Below, in pieces: positions 47,577 through 58,618 of a stretch of DNA of 64,000 nucleotides (the first letter of the stretch is position 1; each line of letters starts with the position of its first letter). The notes under the pieces were generated by a model that ran no database searches, was not told the origin of the DNA, and saw nothing but the letters and a program-made list of their open reading frames with translations. Source of the stretch: Botrytis cinerea B05.10 (lineage: Eukaryota; Ascomycota; Leotiomycetes; Helotiales; Sclerotiniaceae). The stretch is from assembly GCF_000143535.2 (NCBI RefSeq), contig NC_037325.1, positions 1,905,744-1,969,743 of the forward strand, given 5' to 3'. The position numbers and the translations under genes are program-made.

Positions 47577-47812
47577 GAAAGCCTTTGTATATATTAAGTA
47601 TAAAACAAATAGCTATATATAATAAAATAAAATGAATTGTTATATTGTAGTAGCGAAATGAAAGAAACAATAAGAATTAAATATTCAATTCTTTAAAAGA
47701 TGATTTTTGAAAATAGAAATTTTGATAATATTTTTAAATTTATAAAAGTGAAACTATAAATATTAAATATTAATAATATATAATTCTAAAATCATATATT
47801 TTCATTTTTATA
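47543..47812. repeat. LTR-like sequence, copy B, RIPed, abutting the GH32 reading frame
   Basis: Matches 40396-40665 over its length with C-to-T and G-to-A differences (for example CACTCTCACA to CATTTTTATA at the end). Its left edge is the exact point where GH32 homology stops (GATAT then TATAAAAGAG). No partner LTR or TSD was found. Confidence 0.7.
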
Positions 47813-50702
47813 TTCCTTTTTATTTTAATCAATTAATTATTTAATCAATTAAAATTAAAAATATATATAATTCTTTAATAATATAGATAAGGAGAATTAA
47901 AAAAAATAAAAGAAAGGATTTTCAAATAAATACTTTTTTTATTACAATTATAACTTTACAAAAAGTTTACAAAATTATAAAATATATTTATCGCTTTCTT
48001 TTATAATTCTAATTAAAAACTTCGGTCAACAAACCTTCCATTATATCTCTCCTCAAAAATAACTTCATATATTCTTTTTGAATCTTTTAATTATTCAAAA
48101 AAATCTCAACTATTAATAAAGCCATTTTTCATTATATTTATAATTTTCTTATTCTTATTCCTTTTATTATTCAATATTCTATTTTATTTTATAAATTTAT
48201 ATCTTTTTCATTTTACACATTTAATTTTTAAAAAAAAGTGGATACAATTCAAAGATTAAAGCGATTGAAAAAAAATAGTATCTTTATTATTAATATCCAT
48301 AAAAAATTCCAATATTCCTTTTTCTTTATCAATTAAAACATATTTCCGTTTCTATTCAATTACTAATTCTTCAGAAATTATATAATAATATAATTTTTCA
48401 TTATAAATCAATTCTTTAAAAATAATATCAATAAAAATATATTAATATTAATATCAAATTTCTTTTTAATATTATCAATATTAATTATAAAATCCATTAT
48501 TAATTATTTTAAATAAATATAAAGCTTTAATAAAAACAAAATAATCATTCTATAATAATTTTCTAATAAGAACTTATTCAATAAAGTTTTCAATAATCAA
48601 ATAACATTCAATTATAAACTTTGGAATTTCATATTATCCATTCCACATAACTATCTTATCGAAAATTGATTTCAAATTACTATAAACATCCCTCAAATCT
48701 TAATACTTTATATCATTTTCGAAAATCAAATCCAAAATTCCATCATTTCTCTTCTTTATAACTATATATAAAACAATTATAACTATAAACAACTCATCCC
48801 TATACATATCCATATATAATCAAATAAAAATAAGATTTCCTTCAATTACAAATACCCACAAATTATTTCATTTATTTATATACTAATCAGATTTTATCAA
48901 ATTGATATAATTCTAATATCATCTTTTAATTATAATATCATAAAAAAATCTATAATCAAAAATTATTTTATTTTTGCCAAATATACTTTCAATCAAGATT
49001 CTCCAATCCATATTATTCAAAATAAAAGACTTAACTCTTTTATATACAATTTCAATTTATAATATACTCTCACCATTTTTATTATAGAAATATATAATAT
49101 ATATTATAATATAATCCATTATTTTATAATCAAATACAATATACAAATCCCTAACATTCCTATATATAAAAATACAATTAAAATCTTCCTCTACTTAAAT
49201 AATAAACACAAAAAATAATATCATTATTAAACAATACTTTTAATCCATATATTATTTAATCATTTTTTTCAAAACATCAAATCTTATTTACAATCTTATT
49301 ACTAAAAGATATAATAATAATAATAAGCAAAACCAAATCCCTATTTTTCATACCAATTATAATAACAATACATTTTTATTAATATAAATACAAAATCAAA
49401 ACATCAATCTATTAATATAATAAAAATTGAATCAATAACTAATAATTTCTATTTTTCTATTTTATAAACTTTTATGAAAATAACAAATAACTTCAATTCA
49501 AATACTAATTCACTAATTAAAAGATTTAAAAATCGAAACTTCAAAATTCTAAAAATCCTCTTTTTTCTTTTCTTATTTATATCTTTATTATATTTAAACT
49601 AAACAAAATACTTATTATATATTTATATATTATCAATACAATCTTTATATTTATATACAATTTTGAAATAATAAATAAAATATTTGTTTTTTATATAAAT
49701 GGTTTTGAAATTTAATATATTTGTTAAATAACAAAAATAGAAATTACAAAATCCTTTAGATCTATATAAAATTAATTCGGCTATAATTATTCAATCGATT
49801 TATTTAATTACAAATTTTTCTTTCAAAACTAAATATCAATCTTTTAATATTAAAACTTTCAATAAATATTTATATAATTTAAATTGTTTTATATTTTCTA
49901 TTTTCTTTTTATTTCTTAATAATGCAATTTGTTTTATAATCTATTTATTTATTAAACAATTTTGTTGTGGCTTTTTATCTTTTTTAATTATTAAAACTTT
50001 CAATCTTAATTATTTCTTTAAATTTGTAATTACTTTTTTGTTGGGAGATGGAAATGGTATAGTATTGAATTCAATATATGAATTCTTTATTAATAGAATA
50101 TCTTTTGAGTAATTGAAACTTTCCTTTTCAAATATTTCAATTATATTGTATTTAAAATCAAATTGTTTTTGATTTTTATTATTTTATTTAAAAGGTTTGG
50201 GTTTTTGTTTAGGGTTGAAGATTTTGAAAATTATTTTAAATTTAAAAAATATTAAATATTTGTTAATTTGTATTTCAGGTTTAAAAAAATTTATTAGTTG
50301 GTGTATAAGCTTTTTATTAATTACTTTTAATAATATATTAAGATCAATCAATTTGATTATTTTGATTAGCTTATATTGGAATCTAATTTTGTATGTTATA
50401 ATAAGAATTATAATAAAAATAATATCTTTATAAGAATGGTATTATAATAAATTGAATTTATTGATAGTTTTTTGTTGTATATATTGAATCTTTTTTATTC
50501 TTATAAAAATCTTTTTATTATTGATTTTTATTTATTTTATTGATATATTAACTTTGATATAAAAATTATTTCGAATGATGGTGATTATAAATATTTTTTT
50601 TAAATTGTTTTTGTAATTTTTTTGAATATCAATTTAATTATTGAATTCTAAATATTTGATATATCATTTTTTTTCCAAAAATATTTGAATAGTTTTATAA
50701 AT
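47813..50702. other. RIP-affected AT-rich block without readable domains
   Basis: About 2.9 kb at very high A/T. Protein-like text on the minus strand (for example around 50430-50200) suggests a decayed transposon, but no diagnostic motif was found. Contains hairpin copy 4. Confidence 0.45.
47949..47979 (+). repeat. 31-nt palindromic hairpin, copy 4
   Basis: TATAACTTTACAAA, AAG, TTTACAAAATTATA. Same length and layout as the other copies. Confidence 0.75.
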
Positions 50703-51149
50703 CCTCATTATTATTAATATAGCTTTACTTCTTATAATTATTATTATATTATATTATATATATTGAAATCGTATATTTAATATATCAATTATTATAACCT
50801 AATCTTATTCTTTATTATTATTACTAAAAACTGGAGATTGACTATCTAATAAATAATAGCCTAAATTTATATTATTATCCTTATTTGATATTATGAAAGT
50901 CTGTATTAAATGTAACTTTACAAAAAGTTTGTGAAATTATATTTCATATAGACTTTCATAATATCGGATGAGAATAATAGTGCAGGTTCAGACCATCATT
51001 TATTAAACAGTCAATTTCCAACCCCTAATAACAATAATAAAGAATAAGATCAGGTTATAATAATTAATATATCAGATATACAATTTCAGTATATATAATA
51101 CAATATAATAATAACTATAGGGAACAAAGCTATACTAGTAATGATGAGG
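50703..51149. repeat. 447-bp near-perfect palindrome centred on hairpin copy 5
   Basis: The left arm starts CCTCATTATTATTAATATAG and the right arm, reverse-complemented, CCTCATCATTACTAGTATAG. The arms stay aligned without gaps to the centre. The centre (50926) coincides with the middle of the 31-nt hairpin at 50911-50941. Differences between arms are mostly transitions. A third, direct copy of the left arm follows at about 51180-51363. Confidence 0.85.
50911..50941 (+). repeat. 31-nt palindromic hairpin, copy 5 (palindrome centre)
   Basis: TGTAACTTTACAAA, AAG, TTTGTGAAATTATA. It forms the exact dyad of the 447-bp inverted repeat. Confidence 0.8.
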
Positions 51150-51179
51150 GTCTATAAAATTATTATCGCATTATATCGC

Positions 51180-51363
51180 ATATACTGAAGTTGTATGTCT
51201 AATATATCAATCATTATGACCTAATCTTATTCTTCATTATTGCTATTAGGGGCTGGAAATTGGCTATCTAATAAATAATAATTTGAATTTATACTATTAT
51301 CCTTATTTAATATTATGAAAATCTATATTAAATATAACTTTGCAAAAAGTTTGCAAAGTTATA
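51180..51363 (+). repeat. Third copy of the palindrome arm, ending in hairpin copy 6
   Basis: Starts near CATATACTGAAGTTGTATGT and runs in the same direction as the left arm (ACCTAATCTTATTCTTCATT, GAAATTGGCTATCTAATAAA). It ends at the hairpin 51333-51363. The opposite arm is not recognisable after it. Confidence 0.75.
51333..51363 (+). repeat. 31-nt palindromic hairpin, copy 6 (best-preserved)
   Basis: TATAACTTTGCAAA, AAG, TTTGCAAAGTTATA: a perfect 14-bp inverted repeat with a 3-nt spacer. Confidence 0.9.
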
Positions 51364-52845
51364 TTTTATAGAAAAGATAAAAGTATTTTTAAAAAAAGAT
51401 ATAAAGGAAGGGAATTAATAAGAAATAGGATTTTTGAAGGTAAGAGAAAGATATTTTTGAAATAAAGAATGTTGAGTAAAGAATTATAATATTTTGAATT
51501 TTAAATGAAAAAAAAAAATAGAAATTTTATTTACTTTTATAAAGTTTTTTTATTTTTTTTAAATTTAAATATAATTCTTTAAGCAATCTAATTCTAAAAA
51601 TAATAAAAAAATATAATATAAAGAAAAAGTATTTTTAATTCGAATAAAAAAGATCTCGATTTCTAATAAAAACAAATGAAATTTATTATTCTATTTTACC
51701 TTAATATATAATTGATATTCTATCAATTATTTTAATATTATTAAAAAAATATATTATATTGATAAATTAATAATTAGAATTTCTATTATAATATAAATAT
51801 TAATATTTATTAATGATATAATATCTTAATTTTTCTATATATAATTTATTATTTCCTTTATTATTATAAAGTATTAAACAATTTGTTTGCTTTTTTTTTG
51901 AATTTAATAATACTTTCAAAAGATTTTCAAATTCATTTTTAATAATATTTTTTATATCCTTTTCTTCTTTTCCAATTAGAATATATTCCCTTTTTCTTTT
52001 AACGAACTTTTTAAAACAAACTTTTAAATAAATTGTCGTAGGTCGAAAGCATATGAAAGGTGATTATATATATATATATATTATATATATAAGATGAAAG
52101 CATGCTCGAATGAATAACTAATGGACTGTATAAATAATATAACACATGATTTTGATTAAAAAATTATATAAGATTAACTTTCTTATTTTACAATTTGAGG
52201 GATTAGATCCCTTTTTATGCTTATTCGCTTAGAATCAACTTTCTTTATTTAAAATCCTTTTCCTAATCCAGCCATTCTTTAAATAAAGAATCTAATCTTC
52301 CTTTCATTCTTTCGAAATAACAATTAGATAATTAACTATTATCTTATCGATTTTATCTAATCGATCTATATAGCTTTCAATCTTTCATTATTAAATTATA
52401 ATTCGAATTCATAATAAAAATTACTTTATTCTTATTTAAATATATATATATATATAAATTAAAAGATATCAATATTATATTATATTATTATTTTTATTTA
52501 TAAAAAACAATATTATAAACAATAGTCCCTCTTAATATATATTATCTTTTTAACTAATTATATATATAAAATAATAAAATAATGAATAAAACAATATTAT
52601 ATAATTTTATATAACTTCGCAAAGTTTTTACAAAGTTATATTTATATATTATATATATTATTTTTAGAATATTATTAGCCTCATTAAAAACCTTTTTAAA
52701 AGGATAAAAAGAGTATTAATTTATATATTCTAATATTAGCCTTATTAAAAAAACCTTTTTAAATAGATAAAAAAAAGTATTAATTTTTATTCTTATAATT
52801 ATTTAATAATTATTATAATTTTGAATCATATCAATAAATCTAAAT
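51364..52845. other. RIP-affected AT-rich block
   Basis: No gene. Contains hairpin copy 7 and two tandem-like pieces AGCCTCATTAAAAACC / AGCCTTATTAAAAAAACC at 52678 and 52736. The region is probably part of decayed transposons. Confidence 0.4.
52610..52640 (+). repeat. 31-nt palindromic hairpin, copy 7
   Basis: TATAACTTCGCAAA, GTT, TTTACAAAGTTATA. Same 31-nt length. Confidence 0.75.
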
Positions 52846-54674
52846 AGTTTAATTTTATTCAATGGTTTAGTCAATTCGTTAGCTATTTGATTATTAATCG
52901 AGATTCAATTTAGATCTAAAAGTTCTTTATTTATAAGATCTTTTATATAATAATATTTTGTATCTATATACTTGCTTTTATTATGATATATAATATTTTC
53001 AAATATAGCTTTTGCTACTGTATTGTTTATCCATATTGAAAATTTTTCTTAATTATATTGATTTAATTCAATTAATATTCTTCTTAAATATATAACTTCT
53101 TTAACAACTAGATTTATAGCAATTAATTCAGATTCGGTTGTATTTTAAGCTATTATTGATTATAATTTAGTTCTCCAATTAATTAAATCATTTCCATATA
53201 TAAATATATATCCATTAATAGATTTTACAAAACTCTTATTATTAGTATAATCAAAATTGTAAAAGCCTTTTATAAAACTATTATAATCTTTTTTATAAAT
53301 TGTTTTAAAGCTTTTAATACCTTTTAAATACTTAAAAATTCTTTTCATTACTATTAAATATTCTTTATTAAGATTAAATATATATCTCACTAGTTTTAGA
53401 ATCGAAAATATAATATCTTATCTAATTCTTAATACTAAATATAATAATTTTCCTATTATTTTTTGAACTAATTTAATATCATTTAAATTTGTTTTATTAG
53501 AATTTATTTTTAAATTATTTTTAGCAATTATAGGAGTGGCTATAGGAATACATTTTTCTAAATTTAAATTTATAAAACATTTTTCAATATATTCTTTTTG
53601 AAAAAGTTTTATAAATTCTTTATTTAAATTTATTTGAATATTTAAATAATCTTTTATAAAATCTAAATCTTTTAAATCTAAATATCTTTTTAGATTTTTT
53701 ATAAAATCTTTTATTAAAACTTTGTTAGAGTTTACAATAGCAATATTATTAACAAATATATTTAATATTAATCCTGAATATTTATTTATAAATATATATT
53801 TATTTGATTTTATATTAATAAAATTTAATTTATTTAATATACTTTTTAATATAATATATTATATTTTAATAAATTGTTTTAATCTATATAAAGCTTTATT
53901 TAACTTTAATATTATATTTTTATTATAATATATTTTAGGAGATTTAATATATATATTTTTATTAATATTTTTTTAAATAAAAGCTAATATTATATTTATT
54001 TTATATATATACCACCCTTTATTTATTACTAAAACAAATATTAATTTCCAAATCATTTACTTTATTACATTAGCAAATATATTTAAATAATCTAAACTAT
54101 ATAATTGTTCAAATCCTTTAACTATATATCTAACTTTAAATTCAATATTATCTTCGAATAAATATTTGATTTTATAAACCCATTTTATCTTTAAAACATT
54201 TAACTCTTTAATATTATTATTCTTTTTAATAATATCTTAGATATTATTCTTTTCTAAGGTTTTTATTTTATAATTCATAGCTTTTTCCCAATTTTCTTTT
54301 TGATCCGAATTTATAGCTTCTAAATATAATTCAGGGATAATTAGATTTTTATTATAAAGCCTTTTTATTATTACTTTTTCTTCAGTTTTTATACTAAAAC
54401 ATAATAATATTTTATTTTCATATTAATCGTCATCAATATTATTTAATTTAATTTTATAATTTTGATTTTTTAATTCAATATATAATATATAAACAAGATT
54501 ATATATATCTAATAATAATTCTATTCCTTTAGTACATTTAAATTGTTTTATTGAAATAGATAAATTAGAATTATATAGGATTATTATAGTGGAATCAGGG
54601 TTAGGATTAAAAAGCCTTAACACCCTTTTCTCGCTTAGATTACCGAATATGGAATGAATCGAGCGCACTGACAT
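52846..54674 (-). pseudogene. Ty1/copia pol relic, RIPed, minus strand
   Basis: Readable minus-strand pieces: at about 53750-53400 the RT text LKRYLDLKDLDFIKDYLNI (for the 'F.mkDlGei.yfLGi' motif) and LNLEKCIPIATPI; at 53390-53160 RYIFNLNKEYLIVMKRIFKY and YNFDYTNNKSFVKSINGYIF (for the 'l.gysDaDyagd...sT.Gyvf' RNase H block), ending NDLINWRTKL. VNNIAIVNSN near 53750 stands for the YVDDI catalytic box. Upstream (54674-54423) a short frame, MSVRSIHSIFGNLSEKRVLR..., belongs to the 5' side and is not RIPed at its start. LTRs were not found. Confidence 0.8.
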
Positions 54675-54759
54675 TTATTGACCCCATCAAAAAAAAAAAT
54701 TTCACAACTTGGGCTTGCGAAATAATTGCGCCCTTCAAAATCTTTAAAATCTGAAAATT

Positions 54760-56470
54760 ATGCATTTCACGTCTCCGGCCTGTGAAATGCGTCTACTATT
54801 GAAAATCTCAAAATTCTCAAAATTATGTATTTCACGTCTCCGGCCTGCGAAATGCGTCTACTATTGGAAAAATCGAAAAAATCGAAAATCTCAAAAATCT
54901 CAAAATTATGAAAGTTATGTATTTCTCGTCTCCGGCCTGTGAAATGCCTCTACCATATTAATAATTGTCACATTTTGAAAATTCTCAAAGTTATGCATTT
55001 CACGTCTCCGGCCTGTGAAATGCGTCTATTATTGGAAAAATCGAAAATCTCAAAATTATGTATTTCTCGTCTCCGGCCTGTGAAATGCCTCTACCATATT
55101 AATAACTGTCACATTTTGAAAATTCTCAAAGTTATGCATTTCACGTCTCCGGCCTGTGAAATGCGTCTATTATTGGAAAAATCGAAATTCTCAAAATTAT
55201 GTGTTTCACGTCTCCGGCCTGCGAAATGCGTCTACTATTGGAAAAATCGAAAAAATCGAAAATCTCAAAAATCTCAAAATTATGAAAGTTATGTATTTCT
55301 CGTCTCCGGCCTGTGAAATGCGTCTACTATTGGAAAAATCGAAAAAATCGAAAATCTCAAAAATCTCAAAATTATGAAAGTTATGTATTTCTCGTCTCCG
55401 GCCTGTGAAATGCCTCTACCATATTAATAACTGTCACATTTTGAAAATTCTCAAAGTTATGCATTTCACGTCTCCGGCCTGTGAAATGCGTCTATTATTG
55501 GAAAAATCGAAAATCTCAAAATTATGTATTTCTCGTCTCCGGCCTGTGAAATGCCTCTACCATATTAATAACTGTCACATTTTGAAAATTCTCAAAGTTA
55601 TGCATTTCACGTCTCCGGCCTGTGAAATGCGTCTATTATTGGAAAAATCGAAAATCTCAAAATTATGTATTTCTCGTCTCCGGCCTGTGAAATGCCTCTA
55701 CCATATTAATAACTGTCACATTTTGAAAATTCTCAAAGTTATGCATTTCACGTCTCCGGCCTGCGAAATGCGTCTACTATTGGAAAAATCGAAAAAATCG
55801 AAAATCTCAAAAATCTCAAAATTATGAAAGTTATGTATTTCTCGTCTCCGGCCTGTGAAATGCGTCTACTATTGGAAAAATCGAAAAAATCGAAAATCTC
55901 AAAAATCTCAAAATTATGAAAGTTATGTATTTCACGTCTCCGGCCTGCGAAATGCGTCTACTATTGGAAAAATCGAAAATCTCAAAATTATGTATTTCAC
56001 GTCTCCGGCCTGTGAAATGCGTCTACTATTGGAAAAATCGAAAAAATCGAAAATCTCAAAAATCTCAAAATTATGAAAGTTATGTATTTCACGTCTCCGG
56101 CCTGCGAAATGCGTCTACTATTGGAAAAATCGAAAATCTCAAAATTATGTATTTCACGTCCCCGGCCTGTGAAATGCGTCTACTATTGGAAAAATCTCAA
56201 AAATCGAAAATCTCAAAAATCTCAAAATTATGAAAGTTATGTATTTCTCGTCTCCGGCCTGTGAAATGCCTCTACCACATTAATAATTGTTACATTTTGA
56301 AAATTCTAAAAATTATGTATTTCACGTCCCCGGCCTGTGAAATGCCTCTACCACATTAATAATTGTCACATTTTGAAAATTCTCAAAATTATGTGTTTCT
56401 CGTTCCTGGCCTGCGAAATGCCCCCTGCCTTTCAAATTTTGAAAATTTGAATAATCTTATTTCACGATCC
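54760..56470 (+). repeat. Tandem satellite array with about 22 hairpin cores
   Basis: Units of about 65 to 95 bp each contain a conserved core GCATTTCACGTCTCCGGCCT followed by GTGAAATGC. Because GCATTTCAC and GTGAAATGC are inverted repeats, every core can form a 9-bp stem. Three spacer types alternate: TCTACTATTGGAAAAATCG, a longer form with doubled AAAAATCG and AAAAATCTC blocks, and CCTCTACCATATTAATAACT with GTCACATTTTGAAAATTCTC. Core variants are TTTCAC/TTTCTC and CTGTG/CTGCG. Long frames across it (to 140 codons) result from unit lengths and are not genes. CpG and GC are kept although the RIPed block ends less than 200 bp away. Confidence 0.92.
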
Positions 56471-56622
56471 GGGCTCGAAAAATAAATTGCACGCTTTCAA
56501 AATTGATTAAAGTTATCACAATATAATTATTTATTTCCTTTTGCTTTTCGCTTTTCTTTTATTTAGTTTAGTTTCCAATTTCCAATCTGAAAAGAAAACT
56601 CATTGAATTTATTACAATCACA

Positions 56623-57258
56623 ATGCGACGCATCAATATTGATGGAAATGGTCAGCGAGATGTTGCTACAAATCAAGATTTGGCAGACATGTTCAATGCA
56701 ATGTGCTGGTCAATTAATCAAAAGGCGCCTGGTCTACTTATATTGTCGGAGCGAATCAACTTTGAAGAGCTCGCTGCATTTGTTAGCCACGTTGGCTCAT
56801 TGATTGTTGGGATCTCGTCAAATCGCATTTACCACTTTCGAATCACTGCATTTCAATCCGATGAGGCCGCAGATCGCAATCGAGTAAATAATGCAGAGAG
56901 AGCTTTGCACGCTTTGAAAAACGCATTTCAATTTGCAACCACGATTACCATTCACAATCAGAGCGTTTATCAATATTTCCCATATGTTGATAATAAAGAA
57001 GGGCGTGGCATCGACAGCAGCTGGTTCGCTTTGAACTTTAGCGATAGGATAGTTCAGGAGATTCGATGTGCTTTTATGAATGGGGATTTGCATTGCTCTG
57101 CGTTTGATAATAATAATCATGAAGTGGAAGGTGTTATTAATTTAATTAGAGGGAGTCTTGTATCTGATATCATAGATTATTTTGATAGGACGAATGTCAT
57201 GGAGCGGTTGGCACAATATAATGGATGTCCAGGCTGCAGTTATTTATTTTCTTTTTGA
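56623..57258 (+). CDS. Unknown protein, 211 aa, first gene of the orphan cluster
   Basis: Intronless frame with ATG in good context (ATCACAATGCG), 150 bp after the satellite. It begins MRRINIDGNGQRDVATNQDL. It is a mixed alpha/beta-looking soluble protein with no signal or membrane helix. Short landmarks are LLILSERINFEELAAFVSHV near residue 40, RALHALKNAFQFAT near 92, and a C-terminal Cys pair in NGCPGCSYLFSF. No family recognised. A CT/TTT-rich leader (CTTTTGCTTTTCGCTTTTC) lies at 56538-56556. It is the first of at least four plus-strand genes with the same ATTG/CAAT-rich composition. Confidence 0.6.
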   Translation: MRRINIDGNGQRDVATNQDLADMFNAMCWSINQKAPGLLILSERINFEELAAFVSHVGSLIVGISSNRIYHFRITAFQSDEAADRNRVNNAERALHALKNAFQFATTITIHNQSVYQYFPYVDNKEGRGIDSSWFALNFSDRIVQEIRCAFMNGDLHCSAFDNNNHEVEGVINLIRGSLVSDIIDYFDRTNVMERLAQYNGCPGCSYLFSF

Positions 57259-57549
57259 TTTTTTTCTGGCGCGATCAGGAGAGCATCACTTGATTTATCA
57301 CAGAGGAAAAGGGGAGGAGTGTGCGTGATAGATATTGCAAGAGAATGAGAATTATTGAGCATCGTTTAGGAACAATATTTTAAAACACCAGAATATAAAG
57401 ATCTTCAAATTTCTTTCGGATTTATTTCAAAACCTCAAAGTTCAATTCAGCACATCCTCTAGATTCAAGATTGCCTTCAACGCTTCAAAATTTACTGTCA
57501 ATTTCACCTTTTCTTTATACTATTTTATTGATAGCTCCTGCTCTTGAGA
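57259..57549. other. Spacer between cluster genes
   Basis: No frame. 3' flank of the 211-aa gene and leader of the 112-aa gene. Confidence 0.4.
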
Positions 57550-58102
57550 ATGGAAAATTTCCTTACAAAAGCTTTAAGTCCAACAGGAGCACGTCGACTT
57601 TACTGGCTTGCAATATCACCATGCACTAAACAAGAGTTCTGGTTAGTTATATCACGATTCAATTATTTTTACTTTTATTTAAAACGCGGATCGAAAAAGC
57701 TAATATAGGAAAGGGATCATATAAATGGAATTAAGCTCTGGTCGCCTGAAGAACCGAATAGTGAAAATCTGTTTTATGATATTTTTTCGATCGAGATGTA
57801 TTTGAAAGCTGTGAAGCCAGGTATGTACAAATTGGTATTTTAGCTCTTTATTTACTAATGAAGCATTCAATAGAAAGTAAATGGGTTGAGCTGCCACCCG
57901 AGGATTTTTATATTGGAATTGCTCATTTATTTGGTAAGGAATCTTAGGTGCTTCAAGTTTACATTTGATCTTCAAATTGCGCTCTCTTTCAAGTGCACAT
58001 TTGCTAATATTGAGCTGCCTAGGGGAGGATGAGCTTTTTGAGGAGGATGAGCTTTTTGAGGAAGATGAGCCTTTTGAGGAGGATGAGCTTTTTGATTTTT
58101 AA
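57550..58102 (+). CDS. Small acidic-tailed unknown protein, 4 exons, 112 aa
   Basis: Proposed exons are 57550-57641, 57714-57820, 57874-57933 and 58023-58102. Introns are 72, 53 and 89 bp; all begin GT and end AG, and the last has a GCTAATATTGAG branch region. The spliced protein starts MENFLTKALSPTGARRLYWL and continues through FWDHINGIKLWSPEEPNSEN. It ends in a tandem acidic repeat, EDELFEEDELFEEDEPFEED then ELFDF, encoded by four 18-bp units GAGGAGGATGAGCTTTTT. Each junction restores one continuous frame and the frame ends precisely after the repeat, which supports the model. The first acceptor (57713, GGAAAG) is weaker than the TATAG 8 bp upstream, but only it keeps the frame. No family recognised; the tail suggests interaction with a basic partner, which is inference. 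Confidence 0.55.
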
Positions 58103-58618
58103 TAAATTGATTTGAGCGAGCAGTGTAGGTGTGAATTATTCGGCTATCGGAAGGGCGATATTCTTAATGCGATGGGGCTTTTTGGAAATGTTAAGCCCGG
58201 CTTGAAATTTAATTTTGGTTGTGAGATTAACTTAATCGTTTGAATGGCATTCAAATTGCTTTGTGCAAAGGGAGTTAATTGCTTCGGTTTCCTTCAGCTC
58301 ATCCAACATGAGGGTGTGTCAAATAAAAAGTTTTTGATATTCTATCTTGCAGTGTTAATTCAATTATTGAATGATTAAATTTCGGTTGAAGTTTGATTCG
58401 GCTTTGATCTATTGAGCTCGGTTCGATAATAGGTAATGTATGCGATTGCATCACCGATAGCACTTACGCTCGCTCTCTACTTAGCAAGCAATATAAATTC
58501 CTTACTATCAATATTTTTATTCAGTTTGATTGATTATATGATTTTAATCACTATTTATTTGCTCGTCAAAATAATATTTATTTTATTTCAATTAGTAAAA
58601 TGAGCTAATGGAGTCGCA
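58103..58618. other. Spacer, no supported gene
   Basis: Moderate GC, no frame over 60 codons with support. Confidence 0.35.

Noticed and set aside
40396..47812. The two LTR-like copies as ends of one 7.4-kb element containing the copia part and GH32 gene
   Set aside because: No shared TSD, opposite RIP states, and copy A lies within a separate transposon with its own TIRs.
53722..53928. 68-codon hydrophobic plus frame resembling a membrane protein
   Set aside because: It is the antisense of the copia reverse-transcriptase relic; hydrophobicity follows from A/T-only codons.
54760..56264. Overlapping 60-140-codon plus-strand frames reading MHFTSPACEMRLLL
   Set aside because: They are translations of the tandem satellite; the frame stays open only because of unit lengths and the low stop density of the core.
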